Shown: positions 1-6,947, counted from the first letter of the stretch. The stretch is 9,751 bases of DNA from an uncultured Duganella sp. (GCA_946482335.1 CAMLRG010000206.1:1-9751); one strand, 5' to 3'. The notes: generated by a model not told the origin, from the letters alone. Numbers and translations are program-made.

Positions 1-310
1 CGGTGAAATCCGGATGGAAGCCCATGCCCAGTTCCAGCAGCGCGGCCACGCGGCCTTCCAGGTGCACGTGGCCCGTGGTGGGCTGGGTGGTGCCGGTGAT
101 CAGCTTCAGCAGGGTCGATTTGCCTGCGCCGTTGATGCCGATCAGGCCAACGGCCTGACCCGGCTGCACGGTGAAGCTGATGTCCTGCAGGATCCATTTT
201 AGCTTGTGCTGGGGGCCCTGGAAGGGCAGCAGCCATTCGCGCAGGCGCGACCAGCGGGTTGGATACTGTTTGTAGGCCTTGCCCAGGTTGGAGACGACGA
301 TGGTGCCCAT
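1..310 (-). CDS. Polysaccharide ABC exporter ATP-binding subunit (Wzt/KpsT-like), 3' part beyond window
   Basis: Only the first 103 codons lie in the window; the gene runs off its left edge. The translation starts [20 protein letters not shown] and contains the Walker A P-loop GINGAGKST at about residues 63-71, followed by the beta-strand region typical of an ABC nucleotide-binding domain ([16 protein letters not shown]). The sequence after the P-loop, with 'LLELG.GFHP.FT', is characteristic of the Wzt/KpsT/TagH group that powers export of O-antigen, capsule or teichoic-acid chains across the inner membrane. The start ATG (310-308) overlaps the stop of the permease gene as TAATG, so translation is probably coupled. 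No strong Shine-Dalgarno is visible. The signature motif, Walker B and any C-terminal carbohydrate-binding domain are outside the window, so the substrate class cannot be read. Family assignment is secure; the exact glycan is unknown. Confidence 0.9.
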   Translation of the reverse strand, partial: MGTIVVSNLGKAYKQYPTRWSRLREWLLPFQGPQHKLKWILQDISFTVQPGQAVGLIGINGAGKSTLLKLITGTTQPTTGHVHLEGRVAALLELGMGFHPDFT

Positions 311-1110
311 TACAGTTCATCCACCATTTCGCCCGCGCGTTTGCGGAACAGTTTCAGGCCCAGCACGCAGAGCAGGACTGCCAGCACGGTCGGCATCAAC
401 AGGTGCCGCCATTCCGGCGCCTGGCCGGACACCAGCACACGCTGGAAGGATTGGATGATCGGGATCATCGGGTTCCATTCCAGGTAGGGGCGCACGTAAT
501 CGGGGATGATCGAAGAGGGGTAGACCACCGGCGTGAGCCAGAACCAGAATTGGGTGAAGATGGTGAAGAATTGGCCGACGTCGCGGAAGAACACGTTCAG
601 CACACCCAGCACCATGGACAGGCCGATCGCGAACAGCACCATCACCGTCAGCACCGGCACCAGGGTGAAGAACACCATGCCGGGGAACTGGCCGCTGACG
701 ATCAGGAAGGCGATGAACAGGCTGAAGATGATACCGAAATTGACCAGCGCGTTGGCGACCACGATGATCGGCAGGCAGATGCGCGGGAAGCTGATCTTCT
801 TGATCAGGTTGCCTTGTTCGATGAACACGTTCTGGCCGCGTGCGGTGATTTCGGCGAACAGGCCCCAGGTGAGGACCCCGGCGCACAGGTAGATGCTATA
901 GGCGTACTCGCCGGCGCTTTCCGGCAGCTTGGAGCGCATCACTTGCGAGAAGATCAGCGTGTACACCAGGATCATGGCGAGCGGACTCAGCACGGTCCAG
1001 GCCGCGCCGAGCATGGTATTGCGGTACTTGGCCTGGAACTCCCGTTTGACGCTTCCGGTGACGAAGCCGCGGTAAGCCCAAATGCCGCGCAACATTGCGA
1101 GAGAAATCAT
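310..1110 (-). CDS. Polysaccharide ABC exporter permease (Wzm/KpsM-like, ABC-2 family)
   Basis: This 266-residue protein has the usual length and layout of Wzm/KpsM permeases. An amphipathic N-terminus ([20 protein letters not shown], residues 16-35) precedes about six membrane segments near residues 36-56, 72-90, 113-137, 145-173, 180-198 and 240-256. The motif [24 protein letters not shown] (about 175-198, quoted in parts: FRDVGQ, then WLTPVVYP) is a hallmark of the ABC-2 O-antigen/capsule exporter family. It would form the membrane channel with the ATPase encoded immediately downstream and move a lipid-linked glycan to the periplasm. I take the ATG at 1110; an in-frame ATG at codon 6 ([10 protein letters not shown]) is an alternative, and neither has a clear ribosome-binding site. 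The gene is the first of its operon, with a promoter-like region just upstream (1134-1186). Confidence 0.92.
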   Translation of the reverse strand: MISLAMLRGIWAYRGFVTGSVKREFQAKYRNTMLGAAWTVLSPLAMILVYTLIFSQVMRSKLPESAGEYAYSIYLCAGVLTWGLFAEITARGQNVFIEQGNLIKKISFPRICLPIIVVANALVNFGIIFSLFIAFLIVSGQFPGMVFFTLVPVLTVMVLFAIGLSMVLGVLNVFFRDVGQFFTIFTQFWFWLTPVVYPSSIIPDYVRPYLEWNPMIPIIQSFQRVLVSGQAPEWRHLLMPTVLAVLLCVLGLKLFRKRAGEMVDEL

Positions 1111-1133
1111 GCAACAAGCTGGGGAAATTCAGG

Positions 1134-1186
1134 AGGGGCGATTATACCTTAGCGATCTTGTCACACCTGTAACGGGTTGTCACAGG
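1134..1186 (-). promoter_or_regulatory. Putative wzm-wzt promoter with palindromic operator at about -42
   Basis: Reading the minus strand, a perfect TATAAT lies at 1146-1141, predicting a start near 1134 and a leader of about 23 nt. No recognisable -35 box is present at the expected position. Instead, an imperfect palindrome CCTGTGAC-N5-GTTACAGG (1186-1166) is centred near -42, where class II activators sit. The half-site TGTGACAA also recurs 19 nt away as a direct repeat (TTGTCACA on the plus strand at 1158-1165 and 1177-1184). The TGTGA halves resemble Crp half-sites, but spacing to the other half is one base longer than canonical Crp sites. The -10 box is well supported; the regulator is a guess. 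Confidence 0.5.
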
Positions 1187-1207
1187 GTAAAACCGGTAAA
1201 TAAGGGG

Positions 1208-1292
1208 GTTGTATACTGTTGACGTTCCAGAAAGGTCAACAGTTTTGAACCGAAACCGGCAAATCGGTGTCAGGCCCGCAGGGCCTGACACC
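1208..1292. repeat. Bipartite palindromic intergenic repeat, copy 1
   Basis: This copy holds two inverted repeats joined by a conserved core. The first is CTGTTGAC (1216-1223) paired with GTCAACAG (1235-1242) around an 11-nt loop. The second is GGTGTCAGGCCC (1266-1277) paired perfectly with GGGCCTGACACC (1281-1292) around a 3-nt loop GCA. The linking core is TTTGAACCGAAACCGGCAAA. The same arrangement recurs at 1317-1409. A near-perfect 12-bp stem with a variable 3-nt loop and conserved flanks looks like a REP-type element family. It could also act as mRNA-stabilising or terminating structure after the crp operon, but has no T-tract. Confidence 0.8.
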
Positions 1293-1316
1293 AGCGGGGC
1301 ATAAGCCGCGGGGTGG

Positions 1317-1409
1317 GTTATATGCTGTTGACGTTCGGAAAAGGTCAACAGCTTTGAACCGAAACCGGCAAACCTGCACACCGGTGTCAGGCCCTGAGGG
1401 CCTGACACC
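1317..1409. repeat. Bipartite palindromic intergenic repeat, copy 2
   Basis: Second copy of the element at 1208-1292, in the same orientation. It contains CTGTTGAC (1325-1332)/GTCAACAG (1344-1351), the same core TTTGAACCGAAACCGGCAAA, a short insertion relative to copy 1 (CCTGCACA region), and GGTGTCAGGCCC (1383-1394)/GGGCCTGACACC (1398-1409) with loop TGA. The stem bases are unchanged between copies, while loops and linkers differ; this pattern is expected if the hairpins are what is maintained. The last stem begins three bases beyond the stop codon of the crp-like gene, so it would form at the 3' end of that transcript. Confidence 0.8.
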
Positions 1410-1412
1410 GCC

Positions 1413-2159
1413 TTACCGGTTTTCGCCCTGAGTAAGCTTCTGCAAATCCTCAGGCTTCTGAATAATCAGCCGATGCTGATCCTTCTTGATAATGCCCTTC
1501 TGTGTCAGCGCCAGCAGCGCTCGCGTCACCGTCTCCCGGCTGGTATTGATCATATTGGCAATATCCTGATGCGTCGGCAGATTTTCAACCACCGTCCCAT
1601 CCGCATTCTTCTTCTGCATCAATACCAGATAGGTATAAATACGCCGCGACGTATTATTAATGCTCAACAGCGACCGGAACTCCGAATCGCGCTGGATTTT
1701 TTGCGCCAAGTGTTTGAGCATCTGCTTCGCCACCGACGGCACGTGCGAAAACAGATGCATGGCCGTCGCCGCCGGCAGGAACGCCACCAGCGATTCGGCC
1801 GTCGCCACCACCGACGCCGAACGTGTCGAATTATTGATCAGGGCGATTTCCCCAAAGAAATCCCCGGGCTGCAGCAAACGCAAGCCGACCGCGCGCCCAT
1901 CCTCGGTGATATCCACCACTTGCAGCAGCCCCGACAGCAGGAACATCAAGCCATCGCCACTGCCGCCCTTGTGCAAGACCACTTCACGCTTGGCATACTG
2001 CCGGATCCGGATATCCTGCTTGACGAGTGCAATCTCCTCGTCCGTCAGTTCGGAGAGTAAGGGAATCTTGCGCAGGTGGATCTGGACCTGGCGCTGCTCA
2101 GGCTGAGGCTGGGCTTCCTTTGGCGCATCCGCCGACGGATTGTTGACGCTGGAAGTCAT
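1413..2159 (-). CDS. Crp/Fnr-family transcriptional regulator (cyclic-nucleotide-binding type)
   Basis: A 248-residue regulator with a 28-residue polar, Q/P-rich N-terminal extension, a cNMP-binding beta-roll (about 35-135), a dimerisation helix (about 138-165) and a winged helix-turn-helix (about 170-235). In the ligand pocket G103-E104 and R113-S114 match the E. coli CRP pair G71-E72 and R82-S83 that grip the cyclic phosphate. No cysteine cluster of Fnr type is present. The recognition helix reads TSRETVTRALLALTQ; R208, E209 and R213 match CRP R180, E181 and R185, which read the TGTGA half-site. The position equivalent to CRP T127, which contacts adenine, appears to be Asp158, so ligand identity is not certain. 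The gene is last in the operon behind the adenylate cyclase, starting 3 nt after the VanZ-like stop. I infer it is the effector of that cyclase; matching DNA sites occur upstream of fecR and the DUF4214 gene. Confidence 0.9.
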   Translation of the reverse strand: MTSSVNNPSADAPKEAQPQPEQRQVQIHLRKIPLLSELTDEEIALVKQDIRIRQYAKREVVLHKGGSGDGLMFLLSGLLQVVDITEDGRAVGLRLLQPGDFFGEIALINNSTRSASVVATAESLVAFLPAATAMHLFSHVPSVAKQMLKHLAQKIQRDSEFRSLLSINNTSRRIYTYLVLMQKKNADGTVVENLPTHQDIANMINTSRETVTRALLALTQKGIIKKDQHRLIIQKPEDLQKLTQGENR

Positions 2160-2162
2160 GCT

Positions 2163-2504
2163 TCAGATCGTTCCCAAAATCATATAGAGCTGTGCCGCCG
2201 CACCCGCGAAGGCGACGCCCGCCGTATTGGCCGCGATGTCGCGCCACGAAAAGCCGCGGTCCGGCACCAATTGTTGCAAGCATTCGATAGCGGCGCCCGC
2301 CAGCGTCAAACCCACCAGCCAGGCCGCAGCCTGCCGGTAATCTTGCGCCTGGCCCAGGGCCAGCAGGCCCAGCACCGCGAAGGCGGCAAAATGCATCAAT
2401 TTATCGTTTGGCAATTTTGCTGGAAGCCAACGATTTGGCACCAGGCAACCCGCCGCAAACACCAGGCCGCCGCCAACCAGCAATGCCAGGTTCCATCCCA
2501 TCAT
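2163..2504 (-). CDS. VanZ-like family small membrane protein
   Basis: A 113-residue protein with about four hydrophobic segments. It carries the VanZ-family signature: NDKLMHFAAFAVLGLLALG (about 33-51) with the conserved D-K-x-x-H-F pattern, then an acidic GAAIECLQQLVPDRGFSWRD stretch (about 70-89) and IAANTAGVAFG-like ending. Family members are inner-membrane proteins; VanZ itself affects teicoplanin resistance in enterococci, but the biochemical role of the many proteobacterial homologues is unknown. A GGAG motif lies 5 nt before the first ATG and 8 nt before a second adjacent ATG, so the protein may start at Met2. It sits between the Slam-like gene (30 nt away) and the crp-like gene (3 nt away), clearly within the operon. 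I cannot assign a specific function. Confidence 0.85.
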   Translation of the reverse strand: MMGWNLALLVGGGLVFAAGCLVPNRWLPAKLPNDKLMHFAAFAVLGLLALGQAQDYRQAAAWLVGLTLAGAAIECLQQLVPDRGFSWRDIAANTAGVAFAGAAAQLYMILGTI

Positions 2505-2534
2505 ACACGCTCCGAAAACTGCCGCGGCGTGCCT

Positions 2535-3782
2535 TCAAGGACGCTGCCACTGCCAGCTGATTTGCAATTGGCGGTCATTGTACTGAAAGATCGGGATGTT
2601 TTCCTTATTGTGAAGGATGCGGCCTTCGATCACGATCGATTGCTTGCGCGAAATCGGATACGTCAATCCGGCGCGCCAGGTGCTGGTGGTTTGCCGTCGC
2701 ACCGTGTCGATGATGCCTGGTGCGTACGGCCGCGAGCCATCCCAGCGCTGGGCCGAAAAACCGAGTTCGCCGATGAAGTCGTGCGGCAAGCCGCGCCGCC
2801 AGCTGGCGTTGAACTGCCAGCCGTGGCGGTCGCCGCCCGGGCGCGCGGCAGTCGCTTCATCGTCCAGGAAGGCGAGGCTGGCCGACCCGTAACTCAAGTC
2901 GCCGCGGTAACTGAATTGCCCGCGCAGCTCGGCGGTATTGGCGTTGAAGTTGCTGATGGTGCGGTAATGCACGTGGCTATAGCCGGTCACCAGATGGAAC
3001 TGGATGCCGGCAGGCAAGGGCAGCGGCACACCGATGCGCGCCTGTACCTGCGCTTGCGCCTGGTACAGCCGCCCACCCAGGCCGACCAGGCCGCCCATGG
3101 CACTGGTGCGCAAGGTCCAGCGGCCGAAACGCCACGGGCTTTCCACGCCGGTAAAGATGGACGTGGCATCGTACTGGTTCAAGCGGTCGTAACGCCGGCC
3201 CTGGAATTGCACGAAGCCGGTCATGCCATTGGCCGTCAGGTCGCGCACATAGTCGGCCGTCAACGTCAGGTACTGGTCGTGCATGGGGCGGAATTCGGGC
3301 GTCAGGTCCAGGTCGACCGGCAAACCGATCGTGGCTTTCGAGCCCTGGTTGACGTTCTGGTCGATGCCGCGTCCCACATTGACCGACAGCTGGCTCAGCG
3401 GCTGCCAGCTCGAACAGCCGGCTACGCGGCTATCGTTGATCAATTGCTGGATGCCGGGCGGTGGGTTGAAATTCTTCTCGATATGCGTGAACAGGCGTTC
3501 CGCCTCGTCGGCATGGCCGAGCGCGCACTGGATCAGGGCCAGTTCCAGCCAGGCGCCCGCGTGCTGGGCTTCCTGGGTAACCAGGCGCTCCAGGGTGGCG
3601 CTGGCGTCATTCTTGCGCCCTTCGGCGATCGATTGCAGGGCTTCCCGGTACAGCAGCTGGATGGCTTGCTGCTGTTCGTCCGGCGGCGCATCGGTCTCCT
3701 GTGCGCGGGCCGGGGCCATCGCCAGGATGGTGCAAAGCAAGGCGAGCGCGCGCGCGCGCCCGAAACGGAAAACTGGTCTCAC
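2535..3782 (-). CDS. Slam-like outer-membrane protein: TPR domain plus beta-barrel (DUF560 type)
   Basis: A 415-residue exported protein. A signal peptide (residues 1-27) ends APARA|Q. Residues 38-105 form TPR-like helices (EALQSIAEGRKNDASATLERL, AGAWLELALIQCALGHADEAERLF). From about 130 onward the sequence alternates polar and aromatic residues in short strands to the C-terminus (QLQISWQWQRP), as in an outer-membrane barrel. N-terminal TPRs plus a barrel of about 14 strands, and a final segment NIPIFQYNDRQ, fit surface lipoprotein assembly modulators (Slam), which move lipoproteins or hemophores across the outer membrane. It is shorter than typical Slams (about 480-500), so 'Slam-like' is a tentative call; a generic TPR-barrel protein of cyclase operons is the alternative. 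The start is GTG, overlapping the cyclase stop as GTGA, with GGAG 8 nt upstream. A (GC)7 run lies in the signal-peptide codons. Confidence 0.7.
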   Translation of the reverse strand: MRPVFRFGRARALALLCTILAMAPARAQETDAPPDEQQQAIQLLYREALQSIAEGRKNDASATLERLVTQEAQHAGAWLELALIQCALGHADEAERLFTHIEKNFNPPPGIQQLINDSRVAGCSSWQPLSQLSVNVGRGIDQNVNQGSKATIGLPVDLDLTPEFRPMHDQYLTLTADYVRDLTANGMTGFVQFQGRRYDRLNQYDATSIFTGVESPWRFGRWTLRTSAMGGLVGLGGRLYQAQAQVQARIGVPLPLPAGIQFHLVTGYSHVHYRTISNFNANTAELRGQFSYRGDLSYGSASLAFLDDEATAARPGGDRHGWQFNASWRRGLPHDFIGELGFSAQRWDGSRPYAPGIIDTVRRQTTSTWRAGLTYPISRKQSIVIEGRILHNKENIPIFQYNDRQLQISWQWQRP

Positions 3783-5656
3783 CCCTGTTGCTCCGCCGCC
3801 TTGTTCCCCGCAGGGTTGGTCTCGTTGTGTTTCTGGTCTGTCATGCCTGGGTCGAAAGTATACAGTATGGTCGGCTTCTCCTTGCCGCGCAGCAGGCGCT
3901 CGCCCAGCTTCAGGAAGCGGTGGCGCTTGGCACGGGCCACGGTACCGGCCCCGACGATAACACTGTGTGGAAAGTCGCGTGCGGCTTGTTCGAGGCGCGA
4001 CGCGGTATTGACGCTGTCGCCCACCGCCGTGTAAATGCTGCGCAGGGCCGTGCCAAAGTCACCCGCCATCGCCTCGCCGCTCTCGATGCCGATGCGCACT
4101 TTGAGCGGAGGGTGGCCCAACGCTTCGCGCTGCAGGCTCAGGGCGCGCACCCGGCGCTCCATTTCCTGCGCCGCATCCAGCGCCAGGTCGGCGTGGGCCG
4201 CGTTCGGCAAGGGGGCGCCCCAGAACGCCACCAGGCCGTCGCCGGTGTATTTATCCAGCGTGCCTTGCTGTTCGAACACCGGGCCGGTCAGGCATTCCAG
4301 GAAGTCGCGCGTCAGTTTGGCCGCTTCTTCCACCGGCAGCGCTTCCACGTGGGTGGTGTAGCCCTGCATGTCGGCGATCAGGGTGGTCACTTCCAGCTCG
4401 CGCGGGGCCAGCGGGTCGGCCAGGTCGCTTTTCAGCAGCTCATCCACCACCGAAGGCGCCACGTACTGGCGCAGGGTGTTCAGCAGGTGGCGCGAACGGT
4501 CTTGTGCCAGTTGCCATTGGTAGGGCACGGCCACGGCCAGCAGGAACAAGGCCGACAGCAGCGGGCCGGACGGCGAAAAATCGGGATCGTGCACGCTGAT
4601 CGTTCCGGCCAACGTCAGCCACAGCACGGTGCAGACGCCCAGCAGGGCAACACTGCGCGTGGCGGCCAAGCGCGGCAGGGCGTACATGGCCAGCGCCGCC
4701 ATCAGCGCGGCGAAACCGATGGCCATCCAGCGGCCTGGCCAGCGCGGCGGCGCCTTGCCGTCGCGCCAATCGAGCAGATTGGACAGCATGGTCGCCTGCA
4801 CGCCGAGGCCGGGCCGGCTGGCCGCAAGCGGGGTGGTCACGCGGTCGGCCAGGCTCAGCGAGGAAGAGCCGACCAACACCAGCCGTCCCGACGCGCCCTC
4901 GGTCGACAGCGAGCCGTTCAGGATATCCACCGCTGAAACCACAGTGTAAGCATTCCAGTCGCGGTTGAATTGCACGCGCACCGCGCTGCTATCCTGCGGC
5001 AAATCCACATTGCCGCCGCAGCACTGCATCAACGCCAGCGAGAGGGCAGGGTAATGCTTGCCCTGGAACGTGGTCAGCAGCGGCAAGCGGCGCAAGGCGC
5101 CGTCCGGATCGGGCAGGAAGCCGATATTGCCGATGTGGCGCGCCGACGCGCTCAGGGATTCATGGTTGGCCAGGTAGCCGGTGGCCGGCAAGGCTTGCTG
5201 GCGCTGCGGCGCCAGCGCGCCGCCCAGCGTGCCCTCGCGCAGCGGCTCGGGACGCATCGTGCTGTAGTCGAATGCCTGGGCCAGCACCAGCGGCCCGTGT
5301 GCCGCCAGCGCAGCCAGGCGCATGCTGGCTTCCGGCTCGATGACTTTGGGCAGAACGATATCCAGCGCCACACCCTTGGATTCATAGTGGGTCAGCAGCA
5401 ATTCCACCAGGTCGGCGATCCTGGCGTGCGACCAGGGCCACGGGCCGACTTCGCGCAAGCTGGCCTCATCGACGTCCACCACCAGGATGCGCGGCTCCGG
5501 CGCCGTGCTCACCCCGATCTGCGCATAGCGGTCGCGCAGCCACTCATCCGTGATCCACAATGGTGCACCCCACTGCGCAGCCACTGTCAGCAGCACCGCG
5601 GCAATGCCGAGCGCCCAGCGGATCAGCGAAGGGGAAATGGACCGGAAAGCGGGCAC
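3779..5656 (-). CDS. CHASE2-domain class III adenylate cyclase
   Basis: A 625-residue inner-membrane enzyme expected to make cAMP from ATP. One N-terminal membrane helix (about 12-30) is followed by a periplasmic CHASE2 sensor domain (about 35-300; motifs ILVVDVDEASLREVGPWPW and GNIGFLPDPDGALRRLPLL), three membrane helices (about 308-328, 333-352, 364-382), and a cytoplasmic class III catalytic domain (about 420-600). Catalytic residues are all visible: metal-binding Asp429 in ADMQGYT and Asp473 in KYTGDGLVAFWGAP; adenine-selecting Lys469 and Thr543 in IYTAVGDSVNTASRLE; transition-state Asn550 and Arg554. The Lys/Thr pair argues for adenylate rather than guanylate cyclase activity. The start is GTG with AGGA 5 nt before it. 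It is the first gene of an operon whose last member is a Crp homologue. CHASE2 ligands are not known in general; association with FecR-domain proteins is a recurring genomic pattern, and one is encoded 1.8 kb away. Confidence 0.93.
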   Translation of the reverse strand: MPAFRSISPSLIRWALGIAAVLLTVAAQWGAPLWITDEWLRDRYAQIGVSTAPEPRILVVDVDEASLREVGPWPWSHARIADLVELLLTHYESKGVALDIVLPKVIEPEASMRLAALAAHGPLVLAQAFDYSTMRPEPLREGTLGGALAPQRQQALPATGYLANHESLSASARHIGNIGFLPDPDGALRRLPLLTTFQGKHYPALSLALMQCCGGNVDLPQDSSAVRVQFNRDWNAYTVVSAVDILNGSLSTEGASGRLVLVGSSSLSLADRVTTPLAASRPGLGVQATMLSNLLDWRDGKAPPRWPGRWMAIGFAALMAALAMYALPRLAATRSVALLGVCTVLWLTLAGTISVHDPDFSPSGPLLSALFLLAVAVPYQWQLAQDRSRHLLNTLRQYVAPSVVDELLKSDLADPLAPRELEVTTLIADMQGYTTHVEALPVEEAAKLTRDFLECLTGPVFEQQGTLDKYTGDGLVAFWGAPLPNAAHADLALDAAQEMERRVRALSLQREALGHPPLKVRIGIESGEAMAGDFGTALRSIYTAVGDSVNTASRLEQAARDFPHSVIVGAGTVARAKRHRFLKLGERLLRGKEKPTILYTFDPGMTDQKHNETNPAGNKAAEQQG

Positions 5657-5679
5657 TGTTTTCCTACGGAAATTTAATA

Positions 5680-5695
5680 ATTGGCAATTGTATCA
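5680..5695 (-). promoter_or_regulatory. Putative extended -10 promoter of the cyclase operon
   Basis: On the minus strand TGATACAAT (5695-5687) matches an extended -10 element: TG, one base, then TACAAT with 5 of 6 consensus bases. The predicted start is near 5680, giving a leader of about 24 nt that includes the AGGA ribosome-binding site before the GTG at 5656. No good -35 box is seen, which extended -10 promoters can tolerate. An imperfect inverted repeat (CGTGCA at 5725-5730 and TGCACACG at 5740-5747) lies about 55 bases upstream and could be an operator for this promoter or for higBA. The rest of 5657-5887 holds nothing else I can name. Confidence 0.45.
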
Positions 5696-5887
5696 CTCGC
5701 CAAAGCGTCTATTCGGACATGATGCGTGCACTCGATCAATGCACACGTGAGTTGAGTTCCGTCAAGGCTTCAGAACGAGCAACCATAAAAATAGCAAGGC
5801 GCCTCCTGGCTGAGATGGCGAAATTTTGCGCCCATATTGCGGGCGTCGGAAGATCAGCTTGAAGTGATATCATAAGAAGGTGATGCC

Positions 5888-6322
5888 TTGGCTCAATTTC
5901 AAAGCTGGAAGGTAACCTTCCACGACGAATTTGATGCGGAGTTCGACGCCTTATCGAAGGATGTTCAAGACGAATTGCTTGCAGTTGCAGCTGCTGTCAG
6001 GGAGCTTGGTCCTAAGGCCGGTCGTCCTCATGTCGGAACATTGGGAAATCCGAAGCATCCCAACATGAAGGAGCTTCGCTTCACAGCAAACAATGGCGCT
6101 GAGATCTGGCGGGCAGCGTTTGCGTTTGACCCGGATCGTCAGGCAGTGATCTTGGTTGCCGGGGATAAGCAAGGAATTGACGAGAAGAAATTCTATAAAG
6201 ATTTGCTGAAGAAAGCCAACGATCGATTCGATAGGCATCTGAGGAAATTGCGAGCCGCGAAGGCAGTGCTGGTCAAGGCAAGGTCTGCGGCAAGGCAGAG
6301 AAGGCAAGAGGGGAAAGGTTAG
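5888..6322 (+). CDS. higB: HigB-type toxin of RelE superfamily (Gp49-like)
   Basis: A 144-residue basic protein of the phage Gp49/HigB group of RelE-fold mRNA interferases. Characteristic pieces are HDEFDAEFDALSKDVQDEL (about 12-30), GPKAGRPHVGTLGNPKHPNMKELRF (about 41-65, containing the conserved 'GRP...L....MKELR' pattern), EIWRAAFAFDPDRQAVILVAGDK (72-94) and KKFYKDLLKKANDRFDRHL (100-118). The family cleaves mRNA on the ribosome until bound by its antitoxin. The start is a TTG at 5888 preceded by AAGAAGG 7 nt away; the nearby ATG at 5883 is in another frame and stops after ten codons. The C-terminus is an Arg/Lys/Ala-rich tail. The higA-like gene follows after 6 nt, toxin first, which is the usual higBA order. 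Lower GC than the flanking genes suggests transfer. Confidence 0.88.
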   Translation: MAQFQSWKVTFHDEFDAEFDALSKDVQDELLAVAAAVRELGPKAGRPHVGTLGNPKHPNMKELRFTANNGAEIWRAAFAFDPDRQAVILVAGDKQGIDEKKFYKDLLKKANDRFDRHLRKLRAAKAVLVKARSAARQRRQEGKG

Positions 6323-6328
6323 AGCGCG

Positions 6329-6763
6329 ATGGGAAGAAATATAGATGATGTCATTCAGGGCCTCCCTGCTGACCGACAGGCGAAAATTGCCGCGCTTACT
6401 CAGGAAAAAGTTGAAGAGATGATTGCGCACGCAGCCACCCTCACAGACTTTCGCAAGGCCGTGGGCAAAACCCAGGCTGAAGTAGCGAAGACCTTGGGTA
6501 TCAATCAACACGCGGTTTCACAGCTTGAAAAGCGCTCAGATACATATGTCTCGACATTACGTAGATACTTGAAGTCCTTGGGGATGACGCTTGAGTTGTC
6601 GGTCGTCGATAAGAACGGCATACGGATTGAACTTCCAAATTTCCTTCAATGGGAAGCTGTACGTGGCGTCAACGATTCCAGAGAATCGGCGGTGACCGCC
6701 ATGGCACGATCGAAGAGAGCCGCGAAAAAGGTCGATCCTTCCAAAGAAAACGCTACGAAGTAG
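6329..6763 (+). CDS. higA: HigA-type antitoxin with XRE helix-turn-helix
   Basis: A 144-residue DNA-binding antitoxin paired with the upstream toxin. The central helix-turn-helix spans about residues 38-92: LTDFRKAVGKTQAEVAKTLG followed by INQHAVSQLEKRSDTYVSTL and LKSLGMTLEL. The Q-A-E-V-A...I-N-Q-x-A-V-S-Q-L-E pattern is typical of Cro/C1 (XRE) antitoxins of Gp49-HigB partners. The basic Lys-rich C-terminus (about 128-144) probably contacts DNA or RNA non-specifically. It would neutralise HigB and repress the operon through a palindrome upstream; a CGCCC/GGGCG inverted repeat at 5830-5846 is a candidate, not proven. The gap to higB is 6 nt, and the GGGGAAAGG upstream of the ATG can serve as ribosome-binding site. 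It appears intact. Confidence 0.88.
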   Translation: MGRNIDDVIQGLPADRQAKIAALTQEKVEEMIAHAATLTDFRKAVGKTQAEVAKTLGINQHAVSQLEKRSDTYVSTLRRYLKSLGMTLELSVVDKNGIRIELPNFLQWEAVRGVNDSRESAVTAMARSKRAAKKVDPSKENATK

Positions 6764-6801
6764 TAATCTTCAGCTGCCCGTAATTTCAATCGAGGTCGCC
6801 A

Positions 6802-6888
6802 GTGCGGGTGGCCTTACCCCATCTCGGCGAGATCCTCCTCGAAGAGTTCCTGAAACCAATGGGCATCACCCACCGTCTGGCAAAGGCA
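6802..6888 (+). pseudogene. 5' remnant of a second HigA/VapI-type antitoxin gene
   Basis: In this frame the DNA reads PHLGEILLEEFLKPMGITHR then LAKA. This matches the start of the HigA/VapI antidote family (typically HPGEILLEEFLKPMGIS..RLAKAI). Homology stops at about 6888, precisely where helix 2 of the helix-turn-helix should begin. Reading continues as unrelated residues to a TGA at 6973-6975. No ATG is present; a GTG at 6802 is in frame. The family is distinct from the intact antitoxin at 6329-6763, so this is a trace of a separate toxin-antitoxin module. The break coincides with the truncated end of the opposing parE stub (6885-6947). Confidence 0.75.
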
Positions 6889-6947
6889 AGGAAATCATGC
6901 AATCTTGCCAGGTCAGAGGTTGCTTTACTTGTCCACTTAAGTCGCAT
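6885..6947 (-). pseudogene. 5' remnant of a ParE/RelE-type toxin gene
   Basis: On the minus strand an ATG at 6947, overlapping the end of the parD-like gene by 11 nt, opens MRLKWTSKATSDLARLHDFL. This is a textbook ParE N-terminus (W-T-x-x-A-x-x-D-L-x-R-L-x-x-F-L). Homology ends at residue 21 (6885); the frame then runs through the inverted higA stub as unrelated residues to a TGA at 6788-6786, giving a 53-residue hybrid. A functional ParE needs about 95 residues including C-terminal catalytic/gyrase-binding parts, so this stub should be inactive. It explains why the parD-like antitoxin has no intact partner. Confidence 0.75.

Noticed and set aside
259..1152. 297-codon open frame on the plus strand
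   Set aside because: Antisense shadow of the Wzm-like permease, rich in His/Gln/Asp, with no recognisable domain.
1142..1408. 88-codon open frame on the minus strand across the intergenic repeats
   Set aside because: Its repeated peptide (GLTP.CRF) is simply the translation of the duplicated palindromic element, without ribosome-binding site or family match.
2076..4034. 652-codon open frame on the plus strand
   Set aside because: It is antisense to the crp-like, VanZ-like and barrel genes, reads as low-complexity Arg/Gln/Ala/His sequence, matches no family and reflects high GC at the third codon position of the real genes.
5865..5873. Extended -10 like TGATATCAT upstream of higB
   Set aside because: The predicted start (about 5880) would fall at the end of the ribosome-binding site, leaving it mostly untranscribed, so it is probably not the higBA promoter.
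5951..6511. 186-codon open frame on the minus strand across higBA
   Set aside because: Antisense to two well-supported toxin-antitoxin genes, no domain recognised.
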